Below, one piece after another: positions 36,750-47,291 of a stretch of DNA of 48,896 bases. Positions within the stretch are counted from its first letter, which is position 1, and each line of letters begins with the position of its first letter. The notes under the pieces were generated by a model. The model worked only from the letters and a program-made list of their open reading frames with translations. It was not told the origin of the DNA and searched no databases. The translations under genes and the position numbers were made by a program. Source of the DNA: an uncultured Pelagibacteraceae bacterium (lineage in GTDB: Bacteria > Pseudomonadota > Alphaproteobacteria > Pelagibacterales > Pelagibacteraceae); assembly GCA_902539035.1 (NCBI GenBank), contig CACBHL010000006.1:1-48896 (forward strand). The letters are read 5' to 3'.

Positions 36750-37697
36750 ATGAGTCAAAATCCAACTAAACACACAAAAGTGTTAATAATTGGATCCGGT
36801 CCTGCTGGATACACTGCTGCAGTTTATGCTGCTCGTGCAATGTTAAGTCCTATTTTAGTTTATGGAGCTGAGCCTGGTGGACAACTAACTACAACCACTG
36901 ATGTAGAGAATTATCCTGGATTTGCAGATGTAATCCAAGGTCCTTGGTTAATGGATCAAATGAAAGATCAAGCTAAAGCAGTTGGAACAGAAATGATTGA
37001 AGATCACATTGCATCTGTGAATTTGAAATCACAACCTTTTGAAGCAATTGGTGACAGTGGTCAAAGGTATACTGCAGATAGCATAATTATTTCAACTGGT
37101 GCTCAAGCAAGATGGTTAAATATCAAATCAGAACAAGAATTTAGAGGTTTCGGAGTATCAGCTTGTGCAACATGTGATGGTTTCTTTTTTAAAAATAAAG
37201 AAGTTGCAGTGGTTGGTGGTGGAAATGCTGCTGTTGAAGAAGCTATGTTTCTTACAAAATTTGCATCAAAAGTTAAATTGATACATAGACGTGATAGTTT
37301 GCGAGCTGAAAAAATGCTCCAGAAAAAGTTAATGGAAAATAAAAAAATAGAAATTATTTGGGACTCAGTAGTAGAAGATGTAATCGGTGACAAAGAGCCG
37401 AAAAATGTAAAAGGAATTAAAATTAAAAATGTTAAAACTAACAACGTTGAAGAGTTGAAGCTTGACGGAGTATTTATTGCTATTGGTCATGACCCAGCTA
37501 CCTCTTTGTTCAAAGAACAGTTAGATATGGATAACGAGGGGTATTTAATTACAAAACCAGACTCAACTGAGACTAATGTACCAGGCGTTTATGCTGCTGG
37601 AGATGTTAAAGACAAGACATTTAGACAAGCAGTAACGGCTGCAGGTATGGGATGTATGGCTGCTTTAGAGGCTGAAAAACATCTTTCACACAATTAA
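36750..37697 (+). CDS. trxB: Thioredoxin reductase TrxB
   Basis: TrxB reduces thioredoxin with NADPH through FAD and a redox dithiol. The 315-residue protein has the FAD Rossmann motif IIGSGPAGYTAAVYAARA (about 13-30), GGQLTTTTDVENYPGF, the redox motif CATC at 139-142, the NADPH-binding VVGGGNAAVEEA, and the C-terminal GVYAAGDVKDKTFRQAVTAAGMG. All are standard for the low-molecular-weight enzyme. The next gene, an extended SDR, begins on the base after the trxB stop. Confidence 0.96.
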   Translation: MSQNPTKHTKVLIIGSGPAGYTAAVYAARAMLSPILVYGAEPGGQLTTTTDVENYPGFADVIQGPWLMDQMKDQAKAVGTEMIEDHIASVNLKSQPFEAIGDSGQRYTADSIIISTGAQARWLNIKSEQEFRGFGVSACATCDGFFFKNKEVAVVGGGNAAVEEAMFLTKFASKVKLIHRRDSLRAEKMLQKKLMENKKIEIIWDSVVEDVIGDKEPKNVKGIKIKNVKTNNVEELKLDGVFIAIGHDPATSLFKEQLDMDNEGYLITKPDSTETNVPGVYAAGDVKDKTFRQAVTAAGMGCMAALEAEKHLSHN

Positions 37698-38720
37698 ATG
37701 TCTGAAAAAGTATTACTCACTGGTATTAGCGGGTTTGTTGCAAAACATGTTGCTATTGAATTGCTAAATTCAGGTTATAAAGTTTTAGGTACAGTTAGGA
37801 ATTCAAATTCAATTGAACAAACAAAAACAACATTAGAAGAAAATAATGTAGCAATTGATAATTTATCTTTTGTAGAATTAGATTTATTAAAAGATGAAGG
37901 ATGGAATGAAGCTGCAGAAGGCTGCAAATATATCATTCATGTAGCCTCTCCTTTCCCTCTAAAAGTTTCAAATGATAGGGAGTCGCTTACTCCGGCTGCA
38001 AAAGATGGAACTTTAAGAGTTTTAAATGCAGGAATAAATGCAGGAGTTGAACATTTTGTTAAAACTTCTTCCATAGTATGCATGTTCAGAAAACCAAACA
38101 GGTCAAACCCTTATACATTTGGTGAAAATGATTGGACTGACTTAGATTGGGACAAAACTACTGATTATTTTGTATCTAAAACTAGAGCTGAAAAGGCTGC
38201 TTGGGATCTTATGGAAAGCAAAGGTCTTAAAAATAGTCTTACGTGTATCAATCCTGGCTTTGTTTTAGGAGATTTTTTAAACGAAAAAAATTGTACTTCG
38301 ATGGAATATGTTAAACAATTGCTTCAAGGAAAATTTCCAGCTGCCCCTAAATTCTCTGTAATGATATCTCACGTTAAAGATATTGCAAAAGCACATGTTC
38401 TGTCTTTAAAAAATAAAAGAGCTGGGGGTAGAAGGTTGATTGTTGGATCTGAAGTAAGAAGTATTCTTGAATTATCACAGATAATGGCAAAAAATATTCC
38501 AAGCCATGCAAAAAAACTTCCTAAAAGAGAATTGCCCAATTTCATGGTTAAACTTCTAAGTTATTTAGATACGAGTGCAAAAAATATGGTTCCTGATCTT
38601 GGACTAAAAATGCAAACAGACCAAACTTACGCAGAAGACATTCTTCAAATGAAATTTATAGAATCTGAAATTGCAGTTGTTGATGCAGCAAAATCAGTAA
38701 TAAGACTAAACTTGGCCTGA
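37698..38720 (+). CDS. Extended SDR, NAD(P)-dependent epimerase/dihydroflavonol-reductase-like
   Basis: This 340-residue cytoplasmic protein has the nucleotide-binding motif LLTGISGFVAKHVA (about 5-18, Gly-rich extended SDR form), LVIHVASPFP-like IIHVASPFPLK (about 79-89), TSSIVCMF, the catalytic YFVSK (Tyr and Lys, about 157-161) and INPGFVLGDFL. This is the pattern of dihydroflavonol-4-reductase and aldehyde-reductase-like extended SDRs. The bacterial substrate is unknown. It begins on the base after the trxB stop, so it is probably co-transcribed, and its 3' end overlaps the convergent TIP30-like gene by 15 bases. Confidence 0.85.
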   Translation: MSEKVLLTGISGFVAKHVAIELLNSGYKVLGTVRNSNSIEQTKTTLEENNVAIDNLSFVELDLLKDEGWNEAAEGCKYIIHVASPFPLKVSNDRESLTPAAKDGTLRVLNAGINAGVEHFVKTSSIVCMFRKPNRSNPYTFGENDWTDLDWDKTTDYFVSKTRAEKAAWDLMESKGLKNSLTCINPGFVLGDFLNEKNCTSMEYVKQLLQGKFPAAPKFSVMISHVKDIAKAHVLSLKNKRAGGRRLIVGSEVRSILELSQIMAKNIPSHAKKLPKRELPNFMVKLLSYLDTSAKNMVPDLGLKMQTDQTYAEDILQMKFIESEIAVVDAAKSVIRLNLA

Positions 38721-39368
38721 AGTTAACTCAACAATTTCGTTAGATTCAAAAATAATTTTTCCTAAATTTTCATTTGCAATTTTTATCATAGCTTTTGCAA
38801 CTTTTTCTGAATTAATTGGTTTCATCTTTTTAAGTGGTCCAATTAGTAAAGGCGACAATAATCCAAAAGTCAGAATACCTATTTTTTCACCTGCTCTATT
38901 TTCTTTTCTGTCTCCCACTAAAAAAGAAGGTCTTAATATTCCTAAATTAGAGAAGTTTAATTTTTTTAATTCTTCTTCAACTAAACCTTTGAATTTTACG
39001 TAATCTCCCGAACTTTTTGGATTGGCATATATTGAAGAGATAAAAATAAATGAATTTACTGAATTGACTCTTGCAATTTGAGCTATTTTTTTTGGTATAT
39101 CTAGCTCTACTTTTTGGTATTCATTTTTGTTTGGAGAATTTTTTTTTGTAGTTCCAATACAAAAAAAACAATCATCTCCTTTGATATCTTCTTTATGCTT
39201 TTCTAAATCATTGAAATCAGTTTTAATAATTTCAATTTTTTGTTCATTAATAGATGTTTCTGAACGTACAAATAATTTTATTTTATTATAATTATCATTT
39301 TTTATTAATTGGTAAAGAAGATGCCCACCAATTAAGCCTGATGAACCAAAGACTAGGGCTGTTTTCAT
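38706..39368 (-). CDS. Atypical SDR, TIP30/HTATIP2-like NAD(P)H-binding protein
   Basis: This 220-residue protein starts with ALVFGSSGLIGGHLLYQLI, a GxxGxxG dinucleotide-binding loop, and continues with DDCFFCIGTTKKNSPNKNEYQKVELDIPKKIAQIA (about 75-109), FIFISSIYANPKSSGDYVKFKGLVEEEL with a YxxxK pair, and LGILRPSFLVGDRKENR. That order matches the HTATIP2/TIP30 (CC3) branch of atypical SDRs, common in bacteria with no fixed function. It lies downstream of the aminotransferase gene, sharing one base with its stop region. Confidence 0.82.
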   Translation of the reverse strand: MKTALVFGSSGLIGGHLLYQLIKNDNYNKIKLFVRSETSINEQKIEIIKTDFNDLEKHKEDIKGDDCFFCIGTTKKNSPNKNEYQKVELDIPKKIAQIARVNSVNSFIFISSIYANPKSSGDYVKFKGLVEEELKKLNFSNLGILRPSFLVGDRKENRAGEKIGILTFGLLSPLLIGPLKKMKPINSEKVAKAMIKIANENLGKIIFESNEIVELTSGQV

Positions 39369-40567
39369 TAACTTAAACTTTTACAAAAAGAAGATATTTT
39401 TTCTAAAGCTTTTTTGAGATTATCCATTGAGGTTGCATAAGAAATTCTAAAAAATCCCTCAAGCCCAAAAGCAGAACCTTGAACAACAGCGATACCACTA
39501 TTCTCTAAAAGAGATTGAACAAAATCTGTGTCTGACTTAATTTCTTTTCCATTTGTATCTTTTTTTCCCATTAAACCTTTGCAACTAGGGAAGACATAAA
39601 AAGCACCATCAGGATTTAAGCACTCAATTCCATCGATATCATTTAAGGCTTTAACGACAAAATCCCTTCTTTCTTGAAATGAATCTGCTCTTTTTTTTAT
39701 AAAATCTTGTGTCCCACTTAATGCCTCTACTGATGCTGCTTGACTAATTGATGAAGGATTAGTTGTTGATTGTGACTGGATTTTTGCAATGGCTTTAATA
39801 ATTTCTTTTGGACCTGCTGCATATCCTATTCTCCAACCAGTCATTGAGTAAGCTTTGCTTACACCATTCATTGTAAGCACTCTCTCTTTTAAACTTTCAA
39901 TTTGAGCAATAGTAAAAAATTTAAATCCTTCATAAGTTACATGTTCATAGATATCGTCACTCAAAATATATACATGAGGATGATTTTCTAAAACTTTTGC
40001 AATTTCTCTTATATCTTTTTCTGTATAACATGCTCCAGTTGGATTAGACGGTGAGTTAAGAATAATCCATTTTGTTTTTTGAGTTATAAATTTTTCTAAA
40101 TCTGATGGGTTTATTTTAAAACTTTGTTTTTCATCACACTCCATTACAACTGGTTTGCCCCCTGCTAATAAAACAATATCTGGGTAAGAAACCCAATAAG
40201 GAGCTGGAACTATAACTTCATCACCTTCATTTAACGTGGCCATCATGGCATTATAAATGACATGCTTTCCCCCTGCTCCAACAGTAATTTGATCAGCTGT
40301 ATAATCTAAATTATTTTCTTTTTTAAATTTTTCGACTATTGCTTTTTTTAAAGCTGGAGTTCCATCAACAGCAGTATACTTGGTATCTCCATCATTTATT
40401 GCTTTTATAGCTGCTTGTTTAATATTTTCTGGTGTATCAAAATCTGGTTCCCCTGCTCCTAAGCCGATAACATCTTTTCCTGCTGCTTTTAATTCTCTAG
40501 CTTTTTGGGTTACAGCAATAGTGGGCGAAGGTTTAATCTTCTTTAAACTGTCTGATATTATGCTCAT
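39368..40567 (-). CDS. aspC: Aspartate-type aminotransferase (class I, PLP)
   Basis: This PLP enzyme of the class I aminotransferase family most likely interconverts aspartate and 2-oxoglutarate with oxaloacetate and glutamate. Motifs are VIGLGAGEPDFDTPENIKQAA, KYTAVDGTPALKKAI, NSPSNPTGACY, the PLP Lys in NGVSKAYSMTGWRIGYAAGP, and FRISYATS near the end. I chose the ATG at 40565-40567 (399 residues): the open frame continues 18 codons further upstream, but that stretch lacks family similarity and would overlap the divergent uvrB start. The branch is the alphaproteobacterial AatA type, some of which also accept prephenate. Confidence 0.92.
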   Translation of the reverse strand: MSIISDSLKKIKPSPTIAVTQKARELKAAGKDVIGLGAGEPDFDTPENIKQAAIKAINDGDTKYTAVDGTPALKKAIVEKFKKENNLDYTADQITVGAGGKHVIYNAMMATLNEGDEVIVPAPYWVSYPDIVLLAGGKPVVMECDEKQSFKINPSDLEKFITQKTKWIILNSPSNPTGACYTEKDIREIAKVLENHPHVYILSDDIYEHVTYEGFKFFTIAQIESLKERVLTMNGVSKAYSMTGWRIGYAAGPKEIIKAIAKIQSQSTTNPSSISQAASVEALSGTQDFIKKRADSFQERRDFVVKALNDIDGIECLNPDGAFYVFPSCKGLMGKKDTNGKEIKSDTDFVQSLLENSGIAVVQGSAFGLEGFFRISYATSMDNLKKALEKISSFCKSLS

Positions 40568-40603
40568 TGAAATATAAATAAATTCTACTACCTTGTTTAA
40601 TAT

Positions 40604-42778
40604 ATGGAAAATACATATCAAGATTTAATTACAGATATCCAAAGCAAAAATCCTCAAATCGGTGGAAAACTTGAAGGTGGAAAAAAATTTAAAATCAAAT
40701 CTGACTTCAAACCTGCAGGTGACCAACCTGAGGCTATAAAAAAATTAGTCAATGGTGCTAACAAAGACCAATTTAATCAAGTTTTACTTGGTGTTACAGG
40801 TTCAGGTAAAACTTTTACAATGGCAAAAGTTATTGAGGCAACTAACAGGCCAGCCCTAATTCTTGCTCCAAATAAAACTCTTGCTGCTCAACTTTATGGT
40901 GAAATGAAAACTTTCTTTCCAGATAATGCAGTAGAATATTTTGTTTCCTATTACGATTATTACACCCCAGAAGCTTATGTACCTAGATCAGACACATACA
41001 TTGAAAAAGAGGCATCAATTAATGAACAAATAGACCGTATGAGGCACTCAGCTACCAGGTCTCTCCTTGAAAGAGATGATGTGCTTATAGTTGCAAGTGT
41101 ATCGTGTATTTATGGACTGGGATCTGTTGAGGCTTACAGTAAAATGACTTTAACTCTTCAAAAGAATAATGATTACAACCGTGAAGAATTAATAAAATCT
41201 TTAGTGGCTTTACAATATAAACGAAACGATCAAAATTTTTATAGAGGTACTTTTAGAGCAAGAGGGGAATATTTGGAAATATTTCCATCTCACCTTGAGG
41301 ATAGGGCTTGGAGATTAAGTTTATTTGGAGACAAACTTGAACAAATTGAGGAGTTTGATCCTTTAACAGGAGACCAAATAAGAGATCTAAGTTTAGTCAA
41401 AGTGTATGCAAATAGTCACTACATCACTCCAAAACCAACAATAGAACAAGCAGTTATAAATATTAAAAAAGAATTAGAAATCACTTTAAAAAAACATAGA
41501 GCAGATAATAAGTTGCTAGAAGCTCAAAGATTGGAGGAAAGAACTAAATTTGATCTTGAGATGATCGAAGCGACGGGATCTTGTGCTGGGATTGAAAATT
41601 ATTCTAGATTTTTATCAGGGAGAAAACCAGGAGAACCGCCTCCTACTCTTTTTGAATATTTTCCTGATAATACCCTTATTTTTGTTGATGAGTGCCACGT
41701 AACTGTTCCGCAACTTAATGGAATGTATAAAGGAGATAGATCAAGAAAAAGTACATTAGCTGAGTATGGATTTAGACTTCCCTCTTGCATGGATAATCGA
41801 CCATTAAAATTTGAAGAATGGGATTTAATGAGAACTCAAACTGTATTTGTATCTGCAACTCCTGGTCCCTGGGAATTGGAACAAACAAAAGGAAAGTACA
41901 TAGATCAAGTTATCAGACCAACAGGTCTAATCGATCCACCAGTTGAAATTAGACCTGCAAAAAATCAGGTAGATGATTTAATGCATGAATGCAAAAAGGT
42001 TATTGAAAATAATCACCGAGTACTCGTAACGACTTTAACAAAAAAAATGGCGGAAGATTTAACTGAGTACCTTCATGAAAACGGGATTAAAGTTAGGTAC
42101 CTACACTCTGACATAGATACTTTGGAAAGAATTGAAATTATGCGTGATCTTAGAATGGGTGTTTTTGATGTTCTTGTTGGAATTAACCTTTTAAGAGAAG
42201 GTTTAGATATTCCAGAGTGTGCACTTGTTGGTATATTGGATGCTGATAAAGAAGGGTTTCTTAGATCTGAAACTTCCTTAATTCAAACAATCGGAAGAGC
42301 TGCAAGAAATGTTGATGGAAAAGTAATTTTGTACGCTGATAAAGAAACTAAAAGCATAAAAAAAGCAATTGCAGAAACTGACCGAAGAAGACAAATTCAA
42401 TTAGATTATAATAAAAAACATAAGATTGATGCAAAGTCTGTAAAAAAAGAAATTAGTGATATCCTAGAAAGTGTTTATGAAAAAGATTATGTTAAAATCA
42501 GTGATGGCTCAAATATTGGTGGCAATTTAAAAAAACACTTAAAAGGTTTAGATAAGAAAATGAAAGAGTCTGCTGCGAACCTTGAGTTTGAGGAGGCTGC
42601 TAAAATAAGAGATGAAATCAGAAAATTAGAAAGCACTGAGTTGGAAATTACACTCAACCCAAAAATTAGACAGTATGATGTAAAAAATAAGCTTTATCCA
42701 AAAGGTAGATCGACAATGGGTATGCCAGGAACTAAGGTTACAAAAAAAAGAGATAAAAAGTGGAAGCACGGAAAATAA
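40604..42778 (+). CDS. uvrB: Excinuclease ABC subunit UvrB
   Basis: UvrB verifies DNA damage and loads UvrC in nucleotide excision repair. The 724-residue protein has the helicase-like fold: Walker [10 protein letters not shown] (about 64-72), [39 protein letters not shown] (the beta-hairpin region, about 109-148), the DEAD-like [16 protein letters not shown], motif [11 protein letters not shown], and the C-terminal UVR domain (about 645-680, [20 protein letters not shown]) that binds UvrC. It has a 36-base gap to the divergent aminotransferase and overlaps the next gene by 19 bases. uvrC lies two genes downstream. Confidence 0.97.
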   Translation: MENTYQDLITDIQSKNPQIGGKLEGGKKFKIKSDFKPAGDQPEAIKKLVNGANKDQFNQVLLGVTGSGKTFTMAKVIEATNRPALILAPNKTLAAQLYGEMKTFFPDNAVEYFVSYYDYYTPEAYVPRSDTYIEKEASINEQIDRMRHSATRSLLERDDVLIVASVSCIYGLGSVEAYSKMTLTLQKNNDYNREELIKSLVALQYKRNDQNFYRGTFRARGEYLEIFPSHLEDRAWRLSLFGDKLEQIEEFDPLTGDQIRDLSLVKVYANSHYITPKPTIEQAVINIKKELEITLKKHRADNKLLEAQRLEERTKFDLEMIEATGSCAGIENYSRFLSGRKPGEPPPTLFEYFPDNTLIFVDECHVTVPQLNGMYKGDRSRKSTLAEYGFRLPSCMDNRPLKFEEWDLMRTQTVFVSATPGPWELEQTKGKYIDQVIRPTGLIDPPVEIRPAKNQVDDLMHECKKVIENNHRVLVTTLTKKMAEDLTEYLHENGIKVRYLHSDIDTLERIEIMRDLRMGVFDVLVGINLLREGLDIPECALVGILDADKEGFLRSETSLIQTIGRAARNVDGKVILYADKETKSIKKAIAETDRRRQIQLDYNKKHKIDAKSVKKEISDILESVYEKDYVKISDGSNIGGNLKKHLKGLDKKMKESAANLEFEEAAKIRDEIRKLESTELEITLNPKIRQYDVKNKLYPKGRSTMGMPGTKVTKKRDKKWKHGK

Positions 42779-43512
42779 TTATTACTGGTGGAGCTACTAG
42801 AATTGGAGCTGCAATTGCTAGAAAGTTATCTGGCTTTAATAAGGAAATATTAATTCATTTCAATAAATCAAAATTGAAAGCTGAAAAACTAAAAAAAGAA
42901 TTAGAGGTTGTGGGAACTAAAGTTTACCTTGTGAAAGGTGATTTAAGTAAAGAAAATGATGTAAATAAAATTGTTAAAAATGCAAAATCAAAATTAAAAT
43001 ATTTTGATTGCCTGATAAATAATGCTTCATTGTTTGAAAATGACAAAATTGAAACTTTTACAACAGATAGCTGGAATAAACATTTAACAACAAATTTGAG
43101 AACCCCTGCTCTACTATCAAAAGAATTTGCTAAAAATATTAAAGGAAAAAACAATAATATAATTAATATAATTGATCAGAGGGTTTTTAAACTTACTCCT
43201 TACTTTTTCTCATACACTATAAGTAAAACTGGTCTTTATACCCTTACAAAAACTAGCGCAATGAGTTTGGCTCCGAATATAAGAGTTAACGGAATTGCGC
43301 CAGGACCAACAATCAAGAATCAAAGACAATCTGAAAAACATTTTAGGAAACAATATTTAGCAACACCTTTAAAAAGACAAGTTGATGTTGAACAAATATG
43401 TAATGCTGTTGACTTTTTTATAAAAAATATATCTATTACAGGTCAAGTTTTGGCGATTGATAGTGGTCAAAATCTAAACTGGCAAACACCTGACATAATG
43501 GGCAAAGAATGA
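42760..43512 (+). CDS. folM: FolM/PTR1-like pteridine reductase (SDR)
   Basis: This 250-residue classical SDR begins [15 protein letters not shown], with the Arg after the Gly-rich loop typical of pteridine reductases, then [13 protein letters not shown], the NNASxF variant also seen in PTR1/FolM, a YTISK catalytic pair, and [10 protein letters not shown]. FolM reduces dihydromonapterin and, weakly, dihydrofolate. The following gene is a FolB-like dihydroneopterin aldolase, joined by an ATGA overlap, which supports a pterin role. The start is a GTG at 42760 inside the end of uvrB. A different SDR substrate cannot be excluded from sequence alone. Confidence 0.75.
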   Translation: MEARKIIITGGATRIGAAIARKLSGFNKEILIHFNKSKLKAEKLKKELEVVGTKVYLVKGDLSKENDVNKIVKNAKSKLKYFDCLINNASLFENDKIETFTTDSWNKHLTTNLRTPALLSKEFAKNIKGKNNNIINIIDQRVFKLTPYFFSYTISKTGLYTLTKTSAMSLAPNIRVNGIAPGPTIKNQRQSEKHFRKQYLATPLKRQVDVEQICNAVDFFIKNISITGQVLAIDSGQNLNWQTPDIMGKE

Positions 43513-43934
43513 AAAAAAATAATTTAAACATTGTTAAAATAGATAAAAATAAAACATTATTTAATTATGAGAAGAAAATTTTAATTAAAGAATTAATTCT
43601 TGATTTAAAGCTTGGATACTATGATTTTGAAAAGGAAAAATCACAAAAAGTTAAGTTTAATCTTGAAGTTGATTATGAAGATAAAAAACCAACAAGTGAT
43701 GATGATATTAAATCAATTGTAAATTATGGAAAATTAGTAAAACTCATTAAAAAGCTTACAAAAAATAAACATTACAATTTTCTTGAAACACTAGCTGAGG
43801 ATGTTTTTGATGTTCTATTTAAAGACAAGCGTATTGGAAAAATAATGCTTCAAATTGAAAAAATGGAAATTTTTAAGGACTGCACATCTGTTGGTATTCA
43901 AGTTACCAAAAAAAGAAGCCATGATAAGCTCTGA
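43509..43934 (+). CDS. folB: Dihydroneopterin aldolase FolB-like
   Basis: FolB cleaves dihydroneopterin to hydroxymethyl-dihydropterin and glycolaldehyde in folate synthesis. The 141-residue chain has a 25-residue N-terminal extension, then [34 protein letters not shown] (about 24-57), [34 protein letters not shown] (about 76-109) with the catalytic-type Glu, and [26 protein letters not shown] at the end, matching the tunnelling-fold FolB pattern. It overlaps folM by four bases and uvrC by 14. The length is somewhat greater than the usual 120. Confidence 0.85.
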   Translation: MKKNNLNIVKIDKNKTLFNYEKKILIKELILDLKLGYYDFEKEKSQKVKFNLEVDYEDKKPTSDDDIKSIVNYGKLVKLIKKLTKNKHYNFLETLAEDVFDVLFKDKRIGKIMLQIEKMEIFKDCTSVGIQVTKKRSHDKL

Positions 43935-45756
43935 TCTAGGTAAAGAAGTAATTAAAAAAGAACTCCCATTAGTTCCTAAACTTCCTGGTGTCTATAGGAT
44001 GCTAAACTCTAAAGATGAAATTCTTTATGTGGGAAAAGCAAAAAATCTACCCAATAGACTAAAAAGTTATGTATCTGAAAAAAATCACATTATAAGAACT
44101 GAAAGAATGTTATCTCAGACAAGAAAATTAGAGATAACAACCACCTCTAACGAAAGCGAAGCATTACTGCTTGAAGCAAATTTAATTAAAAAATTTAAAC
44201 CGAAATTTAATATTCTTCTTAGAGATGATAAATCCTTCCCTTTTATTTTTATTGGCAACAAAGATCAATGGCCTCAGATAAAAAGGCATAGAGGTAAAAA
44301 AACTAAAGAAGGCTTTTATTTTGGTCCATTTGCATCGGCTGGATCTGCCAATTGGACAATAAAAATGATTCAAAAAATTTTCCACTTAAGAGTTTGTGAC
44401 GACACTGTATTTAAAAATAGAGAAAGACCTTGTATATTATATCAGATCAAACGTTGTTCAGGTCCATGTGTTGGTTATGTTACGAAGGATGATTATCAAC
44501 AAACAGTTGATGATGCTATTGAATTTGTTTCAGGAAAATCAAGAAGAATTCAAAAAAATCTCTCTAATCAAATGGAAAAAGCGAGTGAAGAACTTGATTT
44601 TGAAAAAGCAGTAATTCTTAGAGATAGAATAAAAGCATTGAATATAATTCAGTCATCTCAAAGAATAAATGAAGCAAACTTAGTTGAAGCAGATGTTATA
44701 GCTGGGTATAAAGAGTCTGGCAAAGCCTGTATTCAAGTTTTTTTTTATAGGTCGAAACAAAATTGGGGCAATCAAGCTTTCTTTCCAAAACATGACCCTG
44801 ATGAAAAGCTTAAAGAAATTATTAATTCATTTGTTTCGCAATTTTATGAAAATAAAAGTGTTCCCTCTTCAATAATTTTATCTGAGGAAATTAAAGAAAA
44901 AATTTTAATTGAAAAAACCCTTTCAAGTAAAGAGGGTAAACAAATTACTATTTCTGTTGCCAAAAAAGGTTCAAAATTAAAAGTAATTAATCAAGCAATT
45001 AAAAATGCAAAAGATAGTTTAAATAGAAAGCTTTATGAAAGTCAAAATAATAGAGAATTATTTGATGCTGTTGCTATTAAATTCAATTTAGAAACAAACA
45101 TCAATTTAATTGAGGTTTATGATAATAGTCACATACAGGGAACCAATAGTGTTGGAGCTCTAATTGCTTATGGCGATGAGGGTTTTATCAAGAAGAGATA
45201 TAGAAAATTTAATATTAAACACAAAAAAAATGAACAAGACGATTATGGTATGATGCGAGAGGTTTTAAACAGAAGATTTAAGAGAGCTGTCCAAGAAAAG
45301 GAGAACTATTTAACCTTTCCTGATTTAGTTTTAGTTGATGGTGGTAAAGGTCAATATTCAGTTGCAAGAGAAAGCTTAAATGAACTTGGTCTTCATGATA
45401 TTCCTATTGTAGCTATTGCAAAAGGTAAATTAAGAAACAGTGGTAACGAAACCTTTTTTCATAATGGTAAAGAGTTTAAGTTTTTAAGAAATGATCCAAC
45501 TCTATTTTTTCTTCAGAGAATTAGAGATGAGTCCCATCGATTTGCAATAAGTGCCCATAGAGCTAAACGAAAGAAAGGAATAAGTAAATCTCTACTTGAC
45601 CAAATTGATGGAATTGGATCGACAAGAAAAAGGGCATTATTGAACCATTTTGGATCTGCAAGATCAGTAGAGTCTGCAAGTTTAGATGAAATTAAGTCAG
45701 TAGAAGGTGTTGAGGAAAAAGTGGCAAAAAAGATATATAACTTCTTTCACGAATAA
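43921..45756 (+). CDS. uvrC: Excinuclease ABC subunit UvrC
   Basis: UvrC makes the two incisions in nucleotide excision repair. I chose the ATG at 43921 (611 residues); the open frame reaches 43855, but the extra 22 residues lie inside folB and lack family similarity. Features are the GIY-YIG nuclease domain ([29 protein letters not shown], about 21-49), a UVR domain for UvrB contact ([20 protein letters not shown]), the RNase H-like C-terminal nuclease with [20 protein letters not shown] and [11 protein letters not shown], and terminal helix-hairpin-helix motifs ([21 protein letters not shown]). pgsA starts two bases after its stop. Confidence 0.96.
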   Translation: MISSDLGKEVIKKELPLVPKLPGVYRMLNSKDEILYVGKAKNLPNRLKSYVSEKNHIIRTERMLSQTRKLEITTTSNESEALLLEANLIKKFKPKFNILLRDDKSFPFIFIGNKDQWPQIKRHRGKKTKEGFYFGPFASAGSANWTIKMIQKIFHLRVCDDTVFKNRERPCILYQIKRCSGPCVGYVTKDDYQQTVDDAIEFVSGKSRRIQKNLSNQMEKASEELDFEKAVILRDRIKALNIIQSSQRINEANLVEADVIAGYKESGKACIQVFFYRSKQNWGNQAFFPKHDPDEKLKEIINSFVSQFYENKSVPSSIILSEEIKEKILIEKTLSSKEGKQITISVAKKGSKLKVINQAIKNAKDSLNRKLYESQNNRELFDAVAIKFNLETNINLIEVYDNSHIQGTNSVGALIAYGDEGFIKKRYRKFNIKHKKNEQDDYGMMREVLNRRFKRAVQEKENYLTFPDLVLVDGGKGQYSVARESLNELGLHDIPIVAIAKGKLRNSGNETFFHNGKEFKFLRNDPTLFFLQRIRDESHRFAISAHRAKRKKGISKSLLDQIDGIGSTRKRALLNHFGSARSVESASLDEIKSVEGVEEKVAKKIYNFFHE

Positions 45757-45758
45757 TT

Positions 45759-46343
45759 ATGTTAAAAAAAATTCCAAATATATTAACAATTGGACGAATA
45801 ATTATTGTTCCTTTTTTCGTTTTAGCGTTTTATCTGCCTGGATTTTACGGTGATTTGACCGCTTTAATATTATTTGTAGTAGCGTCATTTACTGATTTTC
45901 TTGATGGGATGTTAGCACGAATGATGGGAGAAGAGTCAAAGCTGGGGGAATTGTTAGATCCAATAGCTGATAAAATCATCGTTGCGACAGCTCTAATTCT
46001 TTTGGTAATGGATGGTACAATCAGGAATTATGAAGTAATTGCTGCAATTATTATTCTTACAAGAGAAATATTGATTTCAGGACTTAGAGAATTTTTAGCA
46101 AAAGGAAAAATTAAACTTCCAGTTTCTAGCCTTGCTAAATTAAAAACAGTTTTACAAATGGTTTCAATTGCTCTTCTTTTGTCAGGAGATACAGGAAACA
46201 AGATTATTAACTTCCAAGATTATAATGCTCAAACTATTGGTATTATTTTATTATGGCTATCTGCAGCTTTAACACTTTTTACTGGATATGATTATATGCG
46301 TAAAGGAATTGATCACGCCATGTCTGAGGATAGTAAAGATTAG
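45759..46343 (+). CDS. pgsA: CDP-diacylglycerol--glycerol-3-phosphate phosphatidyltransferase PgsA
   Basis: PgsA makes phosphatidylglycerol phosphate from CDP-diacylglycerol in the inner membrane. The 194-residue protein has about five membrane segments and the CDP-alcohol phosphatidyltransferase motif D-G-x2-A-R-x8-G-x3-D-x3-D in DFLDGMLARMMGEESKLGELLDPIADK (about 46-72). The start NIPNILTIGRIIIVP is typical. uvrC-pgsA adjacency is common in proteobacteria. Its stop overlaps the convergent ilvE stop by four bases. Confidence 0.95.
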   Translation: MLKKIPNILTIGRIIIVPFFVLAFYLPGFYGDLTALILFVVASFTDFLDGMLARMMGEESKLGELLDPIADKIIVATALILLVMDGTIRNYEVIAAIIILTREILISGLREFLAKGKIKLPVSSLAKLKTVLQMVSIALLLSGDTGNKIINFQDYNAQTIGIILLWLSAALTLFTGYDYMRKGIDHAMSEDSKD

Positions 46344-47221
46344 GCTGCTTTTTTTTTTCTTACCAAAGTTTGATAACTTTCATTTAAGTCAATTATAGTA
46401 TCACAAACTTTAAACTGATTTTCTGCAATGCATGAAACTGGAGTTACTTCTGCAGCAGTGCCTGTTAAAAAACATCCGACAAAGCTTGATAGCTCCTCTG
46501 GTTTTATTTTTCTTTCGTGAACTTTAATATTTTTTGACTTTGCAATTCCAATTACTGTTCTTCTTGTAATCCCATCTAAAAAAGAATCTGGAATTGGAGT
46601 ATGAAGTTCTCCATTTTTATCTTTAAAAAAAACATTTGCACCAGTTGCTTCAGCTACATTTCCTTCGTGATCTAACATTAATGAATCTGTATAACCTTGT
46701 TTTTCTGCTTCATGTTTTGACAGTGTACAAATCATATAAAGACCAGATGCTTTAGTATCCCAAGGAATTGTATTGGGTGCAGGTCTTCTCCAGTTTGAAA
46801 TATTTAATCTTATACCCTCAACTTTTAATTTTGGATCGAAATATGAGCCCCACTCCCATGTTGCAATTGCAACATGAATTTTTGTTTGTTGTGCAGAAAT
46901 AGCCATCATCTCACTTCCTCTCCATGCTACTGGTCTAACATATCCATTTTCAACATTTTGTGTTGCAATAATTTTATTTGAGGCAATATTAATTTGATCC
47001 TCTGAATATGGGATCTCAAAACCCATTCTCTTAGCTGAATGAAAAAATCTTGAAGTATGTTCCTCTAATTTAAAAATTGATCCATCATAAACTCTTTCTC
47101 CTTCAAAAACACAACTTGCATAATGTAAACCATGGCTCAAAACATGAAGTTTAACGTCTCCCCAATCTACAAGCTCGTCGTTGTACCATATTTTTCCAGA
47201 TCTTTTATCGTAAGGTATCAT
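46340..47221 (-). CDS. ilvE: Branched-chain amino acid aminotransferase IlvE
   Basis: IlvE is a fold-type IV PLP enzyme that performs the last step of valine, leucine and isoleucine synthesis. The 293-residue protein shows KIWYNDELVDWGDVKLHVLSHGLHYASCVFEGERVYDG (about 10-47), the PLP Lys in WDTKASGLYM, EATGANVFFKDKNG, and GITRRTVIGIAKSKNIKVHERKI with FLTGTAAEVTPV near the end. All match the bacterial BCAT group rather than D-amino acid transaminase or 4-amino-4-deoxychorismate lyase. It is monocistronic in the window, flanked by convergent pgsA and divergent marR-type gene. Confidence 0.93.
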   Translation of the reverse strand: MIPYDKRSGKIWYNDELVDWGDVKLHVLSHGLHYASCVFEGERVYDGSIFKLEEHTSRFFHSAKRMGFEIPYSEDQINIASNKIIATQNVENGYVRPVAWRGSEMMAISAQQTKIHVAIATWEWGSYFDPKLKVEGIRLNISNWRRPAPNTIPWDTKASGLYMICTLSKHEAEKQGYTDSLMLDHEGNVAEATGANVFFKDKNGELHTPIPDSFLDGITRRTVIGIAKSKNIKVHERKIKPEELSSFVGCFLTGTAAEVTPVSCIAENQFKVCDTIIDLNESYQTLVRKKKAA

Positions 47222-47291
47222 GATTGAAAATATTTAATTATATCCGAAAAATAACTTTGTATCTTTAATATGTCAATATAACTTACCCATA

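Noticed and set aside
40568..40621. 18-codon upstream extension of the aminotransferase
   Set aside because: It overlaps the uvrB start, shows no similarity to the aminotransferase N-terminus, and the internal ATG at 40567 gives the family length.
43855..43920. 22-codon upstream extension of uvrC
   Set aside because: It lies fully inside folB in another frame; the ATG at 43921 gives the standard UvrC start before the GIY-YIG domain.
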